DNA of 60,987 bases from Capnocytophaga sp. oral taxon 863 str. F0517 (GTDB taxonomy: Bacteria; Bacteroidota; Bacteroidia; Flavobacteriales; Flavobacteriaceae), in NCBI RefSeq assembly GCF_000466425.1, contig NZ_KE992115.1:1-60987 (forward strand), read 5' to 3'. Shown here piece after piece: positions 8,292-16,481 of the stretch. The position numbers and the translations under genes are program-made. The notes under the pieces are model-generated. The model saw nothing but the letters and a program-made list of their open reading frames with translations, did not search any database and was not told where the DNA came from. Each line of letters begins with the position of its first letter. Position 1 is the stretch's first letter.

Positions 8292-8798
8292 ATGCGTAGT
8301 TATTTGTTATTTATAAGTCTCTGTATGAGCTTGTTAATGGCTTGCAATGATGGAGATTTTACAGTGGAGCGTATCACCTTCAGTGGTACGGAAGCCTACT
8401 CCTGCACTCGGGATACCACCACCACCTTTCTCTACAAGACACAAGGCAAAGAAGCCCTCATTCTACAATTCAGAGCAGGAATTCTCAAGAATAGGACGGA
8501 TTCGATTGTAGGAAATATAGGCAATGGCTATACCCTACTGTATCGCACCTTCGATAGTGCTCCTACCTCCAGCTACTTCTGTACCTCTCCCCCCCAAACG
8601 ACCCCGAAGGTAACCTCCGAGATACAAGCCCAAGGGGGCAAGGTGATCATCACCACGCGTGAGATCCGAGATACCATCGCAGGGACTGTCAAATACAATC
8701 ACCTGATCCGTATCCGCGACCTGCTGCTTACCAATGCAGATGGAGAACGTTTGGTGGATCAGAACTTTAACTTCGGTACTTACCAAACCACTCGCTAA
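8292..8798 (+). CDS. hypothetical lipoprotein
   Basis: A 168-aa predicted lipoprotein with no family I recognise. The ATG at 8292 gives MRSYLLFISLCMSLLMAC, a signal sequence with lipobox cysteine at residue 18, and sits 19 nt after a TAnnTTTG box; the ten-residue longer reading would start on the promoter itself. The mature part is beta-rich with several Thr-rich segments and four further cysteines. Its stop overlaps that of the convergent DUF4878 gene by four bases, leaving no room for a separate terminator. Confidence 0.72.
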   Translation: MRSYLLFISLCMSLLMACNDGDFTVERITFSGTEAYSCTRDTTTTFLYKTQGKEALILQFRAGILKNRTDSIVGNIGNGYTLLYRTFDSAPTSSYFCTSPPQTTPKVTSEIQAQGGKVIITTREIRDTIAGTVKYNHLIRIRDLLLTNADGERLVDQNFNFGTYQTTR

Positions 8799-9193
8799 GG
8801 ATGCAGCGCCTGGGGAGCTGCTTGCTGTAGCTCCAAGGTTACCTTCCATTTTCCACCTATTTGGCGCACCTTGAGCTGCTTGTAAGTCTCTGTAGCGGAG
8901 ATGCTATAGGTAACAATGGCCGTATGCTCGTCAAGCGGTGTTACTTCTCTCACCTTGAAGTCTATTTTAGGGTTTTGCGGTACTTCCCCCTTGTACTGCT
9001 TGAGCATCTGCTCTATTTGGGTCATTCGGACAACAACTGTGCTATCACCATAGTGCTTAGCCTTGGCAAAGTCATTCTGATTAACCGCTGTGATAAAGCC
9101 TTCTACCGCCGCCTCTGGCGTATTTTGGTTCTTGGATGTACAGCCTATAAGGAAGCAAACAAGTCCTACGGCTGTATACAGATGATATTTCAT
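8795..9193 (-). CDS. DUF4878-like lipoprotein
   Basis: A 132-aa lipoprotein: signal MKYHLYTAVGLVCFLIGC with the lipobox cysteine at residue 18, then NTPEAAVEGFITAVNQNDF, which fits the start of a DUF4878 (NTF2-like fold) domain. The remainder is a small alpha+beta domain ending in a Gln/Ala-rich tail. Family members are secreted and uncharacterised. The ATG lies about 49 nt after a minus-strand TATTTTTG box. Confidence 0.75.
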   Translation of the reverse strand: MKYHLYTAVGLVCFLIGCTSKNQNTPEAAVEGFITAVNQNDFAKAKHYGDSTVVVRMTQIEQMLKQYKGEVPQNPKIDFKVREVTPLDEHTAIVTYSISATETYKQLKVRQIGGKWKVTLELQQAAPQALHP

Positions 9194-9195
9194 AG

Positions 9196-9273
9196 TGTTA
9201 ATTTGTTAATTTGTCAATTAGTTAATTAGCTGATTAATTTTGCAAAAATACGACATTTTTAAAGCAATGTCAA
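9196..9273 (-). promoter_or_regulatory. promoter and repeat-like leader of the DUF4878 gene
   Basis: The minus-strand -7 box TATTTTTG lies at 9243-9250 with TTG at 9271-9273 (20-nt spacing). The leader (9196-9238) is made of AT-rich near-heptamers such as AATTTGT and TTAATTA. Confidence 0.55.
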
Positions 9274-9333
9274 GGATCATTCATTAAAAGATAAAAAAAA
9301 TCTCTTCTCCCTTTTTTACTCTTCTCTTTTTTA

Positions 9334-9341
9334 TATCTTTG
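9334..9341 (+). promoter_or_regulatory. -7 box for the TonB-dependent receptor
   Basis: TATCTTTG lies 25 nt before the receptor ATG. The upstream region is T-rich without a clean -33 TTTG. Confidence 0.55.
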
Positions 9342-9366
9342 CACCCTTAATATAACTATTTACTTA

Positions 9367-11730
9367 ATGAAAAAACATCTCCTATTGCTCCTATGTATGT
9401 TATCCCTATCTTCATTGTGGGCGCAACGCAAATACACCCTCAGCGGTACGGTCACCGATCGCGCCAGTGGAGAGAAACTCCTCGGGGTAGACCTGATTAT
9501 AAAGGGTACCCATATGGGAGCTACTACCAACGCCTATGGCTTCTACTCGCTGACCCTTCCCGAAGGAGCCTATACGCTACAGATAGTCTCCTTAGGCTAC
9601 CAAACGATAGAGGAACCCCTACAGCTGAGGAAAAATGAGCACCGCAACTACCAACTCTCCCAAGAAGATATTGCCTTGGAAGGCATAGAGGTTACCGCTC
9701 AAAGTGCCCCAAAAGTAGATGTACGCACCCCACAGATGAGTGTGGCCAGTATCCCGATCCAAACCATCAAGAAGCTGCCTGTGCTGATGGGCGAGGTGGA
9801 TATCATCAAGTCCCTACAACAACTCCCTGGAGTGAGCAATGCAGGGGAAGCCTCCTCAGGCTTCAATGTACGTGGAGGAGCTGCCGACCAAAACCTCATC
9901 CTGCTGGATCAGGCTACCATCTTCAACGCCTCTCACCTATTTGGCTTTCTAAGCATCTACAATGCCGATGCCATTCGCGACATGAAGCTCTACAAGGGCG
10001 GAATGCCTGCTCGCTATGGAGGGCGTATTTCCTCCGTTTTGGACGTCTATCAAAAAGATGGGAACAATACCCAATACCATGGCACAGGGGGCATAGGCTC
10101 GCTCTCTTCTCGCTTTCTGTTGGAGGGGCCTATCGTGAAGGACAAGTCCTCCTTTCTCATTGGTGGGCGTGCCTCCTATGCCCATCTGTTCCTAAAACTA
10201 ACCGATAATGACAATTCTGCTTATTTCTATGATCTGAACATGAAGCTCCATACCCAAGTCGATGAGCAAAACAGCCTTTACCTTTCAGGCTATTTTGGCC
10301 GCGATGTCTTCGATCTATCACAAGCCTTCAGCAATAGTTATGGCAATACCTTGGTAAATCTTAGGTGGAACCATCTCTTTTCGGATCAACTCTTCTCAAA
10401 CCTATCCTTAGTCTATAGTGATTATTATTATGGCATGAAGATAGACCTCTCTGGCTTCAAGTGGGATTCGTGGATCAGAAATGCGAATCTGTTATATGAT
10501 TTCAAGCACTATCTCTCTGACAACTTCAAACTTGGTTATGGACTACAAGGCACCTACTATGACTTCGCCCCAGGGGTGATCACTCCCTTTGGCACATCTA
10601 CCATTAATTACAAGGCACTGCCTCACAAATATGCCTTGGAATTAGGCCTATATGCGGAGGCAGAACACAAGCTCAGTGAGTCCCTGACTCTCTCCTACGG
10701 GCTTCGCTGGAGCAGCTTCTATCACTTAGGCAAGCGCAGCATGCCGCAATACCTAAGAGATCAAGCCGTACTCTTCCACCCCTTACAACGCATCTATCAG
10801 CGCGGCATCCCCATAGGGGAGCGCCACTACAAGGCAGGAGAACTCATTGATGTATATGCCCACTGGGAGCCACGGCTAAGCCTCTCCTATGCCTTCGATG
10901 ACCATCGCTCCCTTAAGGCCAGCTATGCTCGTATGGCTCAGTACCTCCACCTGATTTCGAACACCTCCTCCCCTACCCCCTTGGATGTATGGACACCCAG
11001 CGACCGCTACCTCAAGCCCCAATATTCCGACCAAGTCGCTTTGGGCTATGCTACCAATCTCAAGGAAGGAGCCTACAGCCTCGAGACTGAAGTATTCTAC
11101 AAGACGGTACAAAACCGCTTGGATTATATAGATGGTGCCAACCTCACCGCCAATGAGTTCATAGAGCGAGAAGTACTCCCAGGACATACCCGTGCCTATG
11201 GCTGGGAGGTACTACTAAGAAAAAATACCGGAACACTTACTGGCTGGCTCTCCTATACCTATTCCAAATCCCAGCAACAGACCCCAGGGAGAACCTCCTA
11301 CGAGAGTGGTATCAATAATGGGGAGTGGTATGCTTCCGCCTATGACAAGCCCCATAACCTATCGCTTACCGGCACCTATACCTTTAGCAAAAAGTGGAAT
11401 GCCAGCGCTGTATTCACCCTCCAATCCGGAATTCCTGGCAACTTCCCTGTAGGCAAATATCGCTATTTTGGCGTGTCCATTGCCAACTATAGTGCTCGTA
11501 ATGCCTATCGCCTGCCCCTATACCATCGGTTGGATGTATCCCTCTCCTATACGCCCCATCCGGAAAGAAAATGGAAATCCGAATGGGTATTCGGGGTCTA
11601 TAACCTATATAACCGCTACAATGCCGCCTCTATCTACTTCAGGAGCAACCGCGAAACCCAACAAAGTGAAGCCGTTAAGCTCTCTATCTTCGGCATTGTT
11701 CCAAGTATCACCTATAATTTCTCTTTTTGA
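9367..11730 (+). CDS. TonB-dependent outer-membrane receptor
   Basis: A 787-aa outer-membrane importer. Residues 1-19 are a signal peptide (ending LWAQ). A carboxypeptidase-regulatory-like beta-sandwich follows (about 22-105, LSGTVTDRASGEKLLGVDL), then a plug domain (about 125-240, with the conserved SSGFNVRGG segment) and a 22-strand barrel ending in a terminal phenylalanine (SITYNFSF), the usual barrel-assembly signal. It should take up a ligand at the expense of TonB-transmitted energy. The next gene encodes a DUF4249 lipoprotein and starts two nt after its stop; this receptor/DUF4249 pair is common in Bacteroidota. The ligand cannot be told from sequence. Confidence 0.93.
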   Translation: MKKHLLLLLCMLSLSSLWAQRKYTLSGTVTDRASGEKLLGVDLIIKGTHMGATTNAYGFYSLTLPEGAYTLQIVSLGYQTIEEPLQLRKNEHRNYQLSQEDIALEGIEVTAQSAPKVDVRTPQMSVASIPIQTIKKLPVLMGEVDIIKSLQQLPGVSNAGEASSGFNVRGGAADQNLILLDQATIFNASHLFGFLSIYNADAIRDMKLYKGGMPARYGGRISSVLDVYQKDGNNTQYHGTGGIGSLSSRFLLEGPIVKDKSSFLIGGRASYAHLFLKLTDNDNSAYFYDLNMKLHTQVDEQNSLYLSGYFGRDVFDLSQAFSNSYGNTLVNLRWNHLFSDQLFSNLSLVYSDYYYGMKIDLSGFKWDSWIRNANLLYDFKHYLSDNFKLGYGLQGTYYDFAPGVITPFGTSTINYKALPHKYALELGLYAEAEHKLSESLTLSYGLRWSSFYHLGKRSMPQYLRDQAVLFHPLQRIYQRGIPIGERHYKAGELIDVYAHWEPRLSLSYAFDDHRSLKASYARMAQYLHLISNTSSPTPLDVWTPSDRYLKPQYSDQVALGYATNLKEGAYSLETEVFYKTVQNRLDYIDGANLTANEFIEREVLPGHTRAYGWEVLLRKNTGTLTGWLSYTYSKSQQQTPGRTSYESGINNGEWYASAYDKPHNLSLTGTYTFSKKWNASAVFTLQSGIPGNFPVGKYRYFGVSIANYSARNAYRLPLYHRLDVSLSYTPHPERKWKSEWVFGVYNLYNRYNAASIYFRSNRETQQSEAVKLSIFGIVPSITYNFSF

Positions 11731-11732
11731 TC

Positions 11733-12584
11733 ATGAAAACAACAAATATACCCTACCCCATAGGATTTCTTATGATGCTACTCCCCCTTTTCTCTGCTTG
11801 TGAGAAGGTGATAGAACTGGACTTGGATACCCAAGCGAAGGAATTGGTCATAGATGCTGCTATTGATTGGGAAAAAGGCACCTCTGGAGCCGTACAGACA
11901 ATACAACTAAGCTATACCCAACCCTATTATAGCCAAGAAGCCCCCGAAGGAGCTTCGGGAGCTACTATACTGGTCGGCGATGACCAAGGAAATCTTTTTC
12001 CCTTTACAGAGACCCAACCTGGCAGCTACCAAAACAGCGATTTTACGCCTGCTTTAGGTAGGCGATACGGCCTTATCATTGGGCATGAAGGCAAGGAATA
12101 TGTTGCTACCGATATACTCAAGGAAGTACCTGAGCTTACCCAGGCCAATATCACGCAAACTAATGACGGAGGCTTCACCCGAGATCAGATCATGCTCACC
12201 CTACGCTTCGATGTCCCCGCTGGGGAAGATAACAACTTTGTACTACGTATCAAAGCCTCCTCTGATGGGGTGACCCGACTCTATGGATTCAATGATCGCT
12301 ATTTCCCTGATGGTCATTTCACCACTCAAATCCTCAGTCGCAGCAACAAAAAAGAAGAGCAATTCAAAGCAGGTGATACAGTAGAACTCACCCTTTTTAG
12401 GGTTTCGGAGACCTATATGAATTATATTCGGGTACTCTCGAACAATGCTACCAACAATGCAGGTTTGCTTAGTATCCCCAATAGGGCAAAGGGCAATATC
12501 TTTTATCGAGCCAATCCGAAAGAAAATCCCTTAGGCGCCTTTCGGGTAGCCCAATACTCCAAGGTCATCTATGTAATTCAATAA
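11733..12584 (+). CDS. DUF4249 lipoprotein, receptor partner
   Basis: A 283-aa predicted lipoprotein. The ATG at 11733 is preferred over an upstream TTG; it gives a signal with lipobox LFSAC (C23). The mature N-terminus CEKVIELDLDTQAKELVIDA is the classic DUF4249 opening. Members are encoded directly downstream of TonB-dependent receptors and probably sit on the outer membrane as surface-exposed accessory proteins, although no reaction is known. It starts two nt after the receptor stop, so the two are co-translated. Its stop abuts the convergent rhodanese stop with no bases between. Confidence 0.88.
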   Translation: MKTTNIPYPIGFLMMLLPLFSACEKVIELDLDTQAKELVIDAAIDWEKGTSGAVQTIQLSYTQPYYSQEAPEGASGATILVGDDQGNLFPFTETQPGSYQNSDFTPALGRRYGLIIGHEGKEYVATDILKEVPELTQANITQTNDGGFTRDQIMLTLRFDVPAGEDNNFVLRIKASSDGVTRLYGFNDRYFPDGHFTTQILSRSNKKEEQFKAGDTVELTLFRVSETYMNYIRVLSNNATNNAGLLSIPNRAKGNIFYRANPKENPLGAFRVAQYSKVIYVIQ

Positions 12585-12908
12585 TCAGACCACGGGAAGC
12601 CCAAGGGCTTCCCAAGCCTTGATGCCCCCATCCAAATTAGACAGGTCATCGTAGCCCTTCGCCTGAAGGAAAGCGATGGCCTTTTGGCTACGCCCTCCCG
12701 AGAGGCAAGCTATGATAAGAGGCTGGTCTGTGGGAAGTTGCTTATAAGTTTCAGCCAATTGGGAAAGCGGCAAATGCAGGTAGTTGGCCACCTGATAACG
12801 CTTTTGAGCGACCTCATCTGCCTCACGTACATCGACCAATAGGACACCTTGCTCACTGAGGGCGAAAGCCTCTTGGGGGGAAAGCTGTTTTATTACTGCC
12901 ATACTCAT
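12585..12908 (-). CDS. single-domain rhodanese-like protein
   Basis: A 107-aa sulfurtransferase-type domain. LLVDVREADE near residue 25 and the active-site loop C68-L-S-G-G-R-S match rhodanese (CxxGxR(S/T)), so it can probably carry a persulfide. It is cytoplasmic, with no signal. Two ATGs (12908 and 12902) are possible and differ by two residues. The gene follows the aminotransferase by five nt and is probably co-transcribed with it. The physiological sulfur donor is unknown. Confidence 0.88.
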   Translation of the reverse strand: MSMAVIKQLSPQEAFALSEQGVLLVDVREADEVAQKRYQVANYLHLPLSQLAETYKQLPTDQPLIIACLSGGRSQKAIAFLQAKGYDDLSNLDGGIKAWEALGLPVV

Positions 12909-12913
12909 ATCAA

Positions 12914-14104
12914 TTAATAGGTTACCGCTTCTTTAATACGTCGTAGTGCCTCCCTGAGATCTGCCTCGCTGGTGGCATAGGAAAGGCGCAAGCAGTTCGA
13001 GTTGCCAAAAGCCTCTCCGGTAACGGTAGCCACATGAGCCTCTTCCAAGAGGTAGAGTGCCAAGTCACCGGCAGTTTGTATCTTCCTACCACGGAGTGTT
13101 TTACCGAAGTAGTAAGAGACATCGGGGAAGAAGTAGAAAGCCCCATCGGGAAGATTGGTCTTGAAGCCTTCTATTTGAGAGAGCTGTTCATAGACCAAGT
13201 CACGGCGCTTGCGATAGGCATCGAACATATATTGCACCTGGCTCAAGGGCGTTCTTAGGGCAGTGATACTGGCACGCTGTGCGATGGTATTAGCCCCACT
13301 GGTGATCTGTCCTTGCATCTTGGCACAAGCCTTGGTAATCCATTCTGGTGCTCCCATATAGCCCATACGCCAGCCCGGCATGGCAAAAGCCTTGGACAAG
13401 CCATTGACGGTAATGGTACGCTCGTACATTCCCTCTATAGAAGCCATAGAAGTAGGCATACCGTTATAGCTAATGTGTTCATAAATCTCATCGGCTAAGA
13501 AATAGATGTTAGGATACTTTCTTAGCACAGCTGCCAAGCCCTCCAATTCTTCCTTGGAATAGATCGCTCCACTGGGGTTGCCTGGGTTGCTTAGCCACAA
13601 CATCTTGGTACGAGGAGTGATGGCCGCCTCTAACTGTTCAGGTGTAATCTTAAAATTAGTTTCCAGCGAAGTAGGAATCTCCACCGGCACCCCTCCGGCA
13701 ATCTTGGTGATATCGGAATAGCTTACCCAATAGGGAGTGGGGAGGATCACCTCATCCCCAGGATTGAGCATCACCAAGGCCACATTGGAAAGGCATTGCT
13801 TGGCTCCATTGGAGACAATTACCTGAGAGGGGGTATAAGTCAGCCCGTTGTCCTTCTTGAACTTCTCACAGATGGCCTCCTTTAGTTCCAAATAACCATC
13901 CACTGGAGAATATTTATTATAGTTCTGTTCTATGGCCTCTATAGCCGCCTTCTTTACAAAGTCAGGCACCGCAAAATCGGGTTCGCCTAAGCTCAAACTA
14001 ATGATATTCTTGCCCTGTGCCTTCAGCTCGCGTGCCTTGGCAGCCATGGCCAAGGTAGCGGAAAGTGCCATGTTATTGACACGGTCGGATAATATTGTAT
14101 TCAT
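12914..14104 (-). CDS. class I PLP-dependent aminotransferase (aspartate type)
   Basis: A 396-aa fold-type I aminotransferase, most like bacterial aspartate aminotransferases of the Thermus/Bacillus (Igamma) kind. The PLP lysine is K238 in NGLSKAFAMPGWRMGY. LSNPGNPSGAIYS and the C-terminal substrate-binding arginine in CLRLSYATS are present. It would exchange amino groups between aspartate and 2-oxoglutarate, although relatives also accept aromatic acids. A minus-strand TATATTTG box at 14125-14132 lies 20 nt ahead of the ATG. The rhodanese gene follows closely. Confidence 0.9.
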   Translation of the reverse strand: MNTILSDRVNNMALSATLAMAAKARELKAQGKNIISLSLGEPDFAVPDFVKKAAIEAIEQNYNKYSPVDGYLELKEAICEKFKKDNGLTYTPSQVIVSNGAKQCLSNVALVMLNPGDEVILPTPYWVSYSDITKIAGGVPVEIPTSLETNFKITPEQLEAAITPRTKMLWLSNPGNPSGAIYSKEELEGLAAVLRKYPNIYFLADEIYEHISYNGMPTSMASIEGMYERTITVNGLSKAFAMPGWRMGYMGAPEWITKACAKMQGQITSGANTIAQRASITALRTPLSQVQYMFDAYRKRRDLVYEQLSQIEGFKTNLPDGAFYFFPDVSYYFGKTLRGRKIQTAGDLALYLLEEAHVATVTGEAFGNSNCLRLSYATSEADLREALRRIKEAVTY

Positions 14105-14124
14105 AATTGTTACAATTTTTCAAT

Positions 14125-14132
14125 GCAAATAT
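14125..14132 (-). promoter_or_regulatory. -7 box for the aminotransferase
   Basis: Minus-strand TATATTTG, 20 nt before the ATG, without an obvious -33 match. Confidence 0.5.
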
Positions 14133-14188
14133 AGTGCTACAAAATTACGACTTTTCTTTGAGAAAAGGAAAGAGAAAAAGAAAAAAAG

Positions 14189-14220
14189 TTTGCATATCTA
14201 CCTATTAAAACCTATTTTTG
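14189..14220 (+). promoter_or_regulatory. consensus promoter of the SDR gene
   Basis: TTTG at 14189-14192 and TATTTTTG at 14213-14220 are separated by 20 nt, a close match to the Bacteroidota housekeeping promoter, 23 nt ahead of the ATG. Confidence 0.75.
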
Positions 14221-14243
14221 CACTTCTGAAATCACCTACTTTT

Positions 14244-15041
14244 ATGAAAGCTATTGTTCTAATCACAGGCGCCACCTCCGGAATAGGGCGCGCTACAGCG
14301 GAGCTACTCAGCGAAAAGGGCTATCAGGTATATGGTACCGCTCGCACTATAGAAGAGCAGCCCAAGGGCTATACTCTACTGGCGATGGATGTAAGGGATA
14401 CCTCCTCGGTAAGGCAAGCGGTGGAGGCCATCCTCTCTCGTGAAGGACATATCGATATACTAATCAACAATGCAGGGGTGGGCATCACCGGTGCCATAGA
14501 GGAAACCCCAGTGGAGGCCTTGGAGAATGCCTTCCAGACGAATGTATTCGGAGCAGTGCGGGTCATCCAGGCCGTACTTCCCTCCATGCGTGCCCAGAGG
14601 AAAGGCAAGATCATCAATATCACCTCCGTAGCGGCCTATATGGGCTTACCCTTCAGAGGCGGGTATTCGGCCAGTAAGGGAGCACTGATGCTCCTTACCG
14701 AAAGCCTACGAATGGAGACCGAGCAGTTCGGCATCTCCTTTTGCAGCTTGGCTCCGGGAGATGTAGCCACCGATATTGCCTCCCGTCGCTTCCATACCCC
14801 AGCGATAGAAGGCTCTCCCTATGAGCAATATGCAAAAGCCCTCCCTCATATGAACGAAGATATTGCTAAGGGACTCCCTGCGGAAGCCTTAGCCCACAGT
14901 ATCTATCATCTGATCGAAAAGAAAGCCCCAAAGGTACATTATGTAAAAGGAAAAACACTCGAACGCCTCTCCATCCTACTGAAAAAGATACTCCCCAGTA
15001 AGTGTTTTGAGCGACTACTCAAAGGACATTACCAACTGTAA
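14244..15041 (+). CDS. classical SDR-family oxidoreductase
   Basis: A 265-aa short-chain dehydrogenase/reductase. The cofactor motif TGATSGIGR is at residues 8-16, NNAG near 76-79, and the catalytic residues are S128, Y141 and K145 (YSASK). The ATG at 14244 follows a consensus promoter by 23 nt and gives a normal family length; the reading frame is open further upstream, but that would run through the promoter. The substrate is unknown. Ketoreductases of this class reduce 3-keto lipids, so it is one of two candidates for the reductase step of sulfonolipid synthesis (see findings), a weak inference. Confidence 0.9.
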   Translation: MKAIVLITGATSGIGRATAELLSEKGYQVYGTARTIEEQPKGYTLLAMDVRDTSSVRQAVEAILSREGHIDILINNAGVGITGAIEETPVEALENAFQTNVFGAVRVIQAVLPSMRAQRKGKIINITSVAAYMGLPFRGGYSASKGALMLLTESLRMETEQFGISFCSLAPGDVATDIASRRFHTPAIEGSPYEQYAKALPHMNEDIAKGLPAEALAHSIYHLIEKKAPKVHYVKGKTLERLSILLKKILPSKCFERLLKGHYQL

Positions 15042-15116
15042 TACAGGAGCTAAGCAGTTAGAAAAATTGTTAATAACTTATTGAGCCAACCTCTTTCATA
15101 TTTCAGAGAAAAGCCT

Positions 15117-15124
15117 TATTTTTG
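15117..15124 (+). promoter_or_regulatory. -7 box five nt before a GTG start
   Basis: TATTTTTG ends only five nt before the GTG of the following gene, so transcription would begin at or very near the start codon. No clean -33 TTTG is present. Confidence 0.55.
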
Positions 15125-15129
15125 CCCTT

Positions 15130-15447
15130 GTGAAAATCATAGGAACTTCAAAATATTATCGTATCTATCAAAAGCCAGGAGATCGCCGGTTTTATGTAGA
15201 GATGCCCGAACAGACCTTAGAGCTTCGCTTCTGCGAACTCTTGGAGTTTCGAGGCAAAGTACAAGCCATTGATCTTTCTTCGCATTTTGACTACTCCGAG
15301 CCAGGTATCGAAATTCTTACCTTCTGTGGAGGGAAGTACTTATGTGTCTTCACTACGGTGCAAATCGTAGATCTTCAAAAACTCCTCTTTGAGATTTTCG
15401 AAGGAGTAAGCGAGAAAGAAATCTTTACCAAATACGTACTACTATGA
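15130..15447 (+). CDS. hypothetical protein, possibly leaderless
   Basis: A 105-aa cytoplasmic protein of unknown function, rich in aromatic and charged residues (starts VKIIGTSKYYRIYQK if GTG is read as Met). The GTG at 15130 is the first usable codon and lies five nt after a -7 box; the next in-frame ATG is at residue 25 and would remove part of a plausible beta-rich domain. Its stop overlaps the ATG of the epimerase-like gene (ATGA, four bases), so the two are translationally coupled and probably work together. Confidence 0.65.
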   Translation: MKIIGTSKYYRIYQKPGDRRFYVEMPEQTLELRFCELLEFRGKVQAIDLSSHFDYSEPGIEILTFCGGKYLCVFTTVQIVDLQKLLFEIFEGVSEKEIFTKYVLL

Positions 15448-16427
15448 TTGTGGTTACCGGAGGGACAGGCTTGGTAGGAGCACACCTGCTCTACGAGCTG
15501 CTCTGTCATACCCATGCTCCCATCCGCGCCCTTTGTCGCCGAAAGGATACCTCCCTTTTAGAACGCCTTTTCCAAACCTATGCACCCTCTTTGGCCGACC
15601 TACTCTCTCGCATAGAGTGGGTAGAGGCTGATATTTTGGACATTCCCGCCCTGGAAGCAGCCCTACAAGGAGCTACCCTGGTATATCACTGTGCCGCCAA
15701 GGTTTCCTTTGCTACTGAGGATGCCTCTCTGCTTTTGAAAACCAATATAGAGGGTACGGCCAATGTGGTGAATGTTGCCCTACACCATGGAGTGAAGAAG
15801 CTCTGCTATGTCAGCAGTATAGCTACTTTTGCCCTCCCCAAAGCAGGGGAAGCAATCAGTGAAGAGACCCCACAGGAGCCCAACCGCGAGCGAGGTAATG
15901 AGTATGCCCTAAGCAAGTACAGTGCCGAGATGGAAGTATGGCGAGGCGTACAAGAAGGCCTTCCGGCAGTGGTCGTGTATCCCTCTGTCATTATAGGAGT
16001 AGGTGTAGAGACCCATCCGGCTATGAAGGTGCAAAAGCTATGCCACAGTCCTTATGTAACAGGAGGCGGTACCGGATTTGTCGCTGCCTTGGATGTGGCC
16101 AAGGCCATGCGCCTTTTGATGGAATCCCCTATTGAAAACCAAGGGTTTATCCTGAATGGGACTGACCTTAGCTATGCCCAATTCTTTGAACTGCTCCGCC
16201 AAAGTCACCCCTTGCTTCCCAAAAAGAAATGCCTCTCCCCCACTACCCTACGCCTGCTCTACTATGCAGAAGCCTTCCTTTGGCTTTTTGGAAGGAAAAG
16301 AATGCTTACCAACAAACTGCTACACACCCTACAACACCAAAGCCGCTATGATGGCGCCAAAATCACCCAGGTGCTCCCCTTTAGCTATACACCTATAGAA
16401 AAAACGCTTGAAAAATTATCTTTATAG
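15444..16427 (+). CDS. NAD(P)-dependent epimerase/dehydratase-like protein
   Basis: A 327-aa extended SDR. The Rossmann motif TGGTGLVG (residues 5-12) and Y154xxxK158 (EYALSK) are intact. The start overlaps the preceding small gene by four bases. The family spans sugar epimerases, dihydroflavonol-type reductases and bacterial ketosphinganine/ketocapnine-type reductases. I cannot assign the substrate, but the lipid-type neighbours (an alpha-oxoamine synthase about 5 kb away) make a 3-keto lipid reductase one option. Confidence 0.88.
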   Translation: MIVVTGGTGLVGAHLLYELLCHTHAPIRALCRRKDTSLLERLFQTYAPSLADLLSRIEWVEADILDIPALEAALQGATLVYHCAAKVSFATEDASLLLKTNIEGTANVVNVALHHGVKKLCYVSSIATFALPKAGEAISEETPQEPNRERGNEYALSKYSAEMEVWRGVQEGLPAVVVYPSVIIGVGVETHPAMKVQKLCHSPYVTGGGTGFVAALDVAKAMRLLMESPIENQGFILNGTDLSYAQFFELLRQSHPLLPKKKCLSPTTLRLLYYAEAFLWLFGRKRMLTNKLLHTLQHQSRYDGAKITQVLPFSYTPIEKTLEKLSL

Positions 16428-16451
16428 TCAGGATTTTATCAAAAAAATGTT

Positions 16452-16459
16452 TATCTTTG
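16452..16459 (+). promoter_or_regulatory. -7 box for the DUF5686 gene
   Basis: TATCTTTG 22 nt before the ATG; the -33 region is T-rich without TTTG. Confidence 0.55.
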
Positions 16460-16481
16460 CCCCTTAGAAATATACTAACTA

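Noticed and set aside
13932-14243. Upstream extension of the SDR protein
   Set aside because: It overlaps the divergent aminotransferase and the consensus promoter; the product from 14244 has the normal SDR length.
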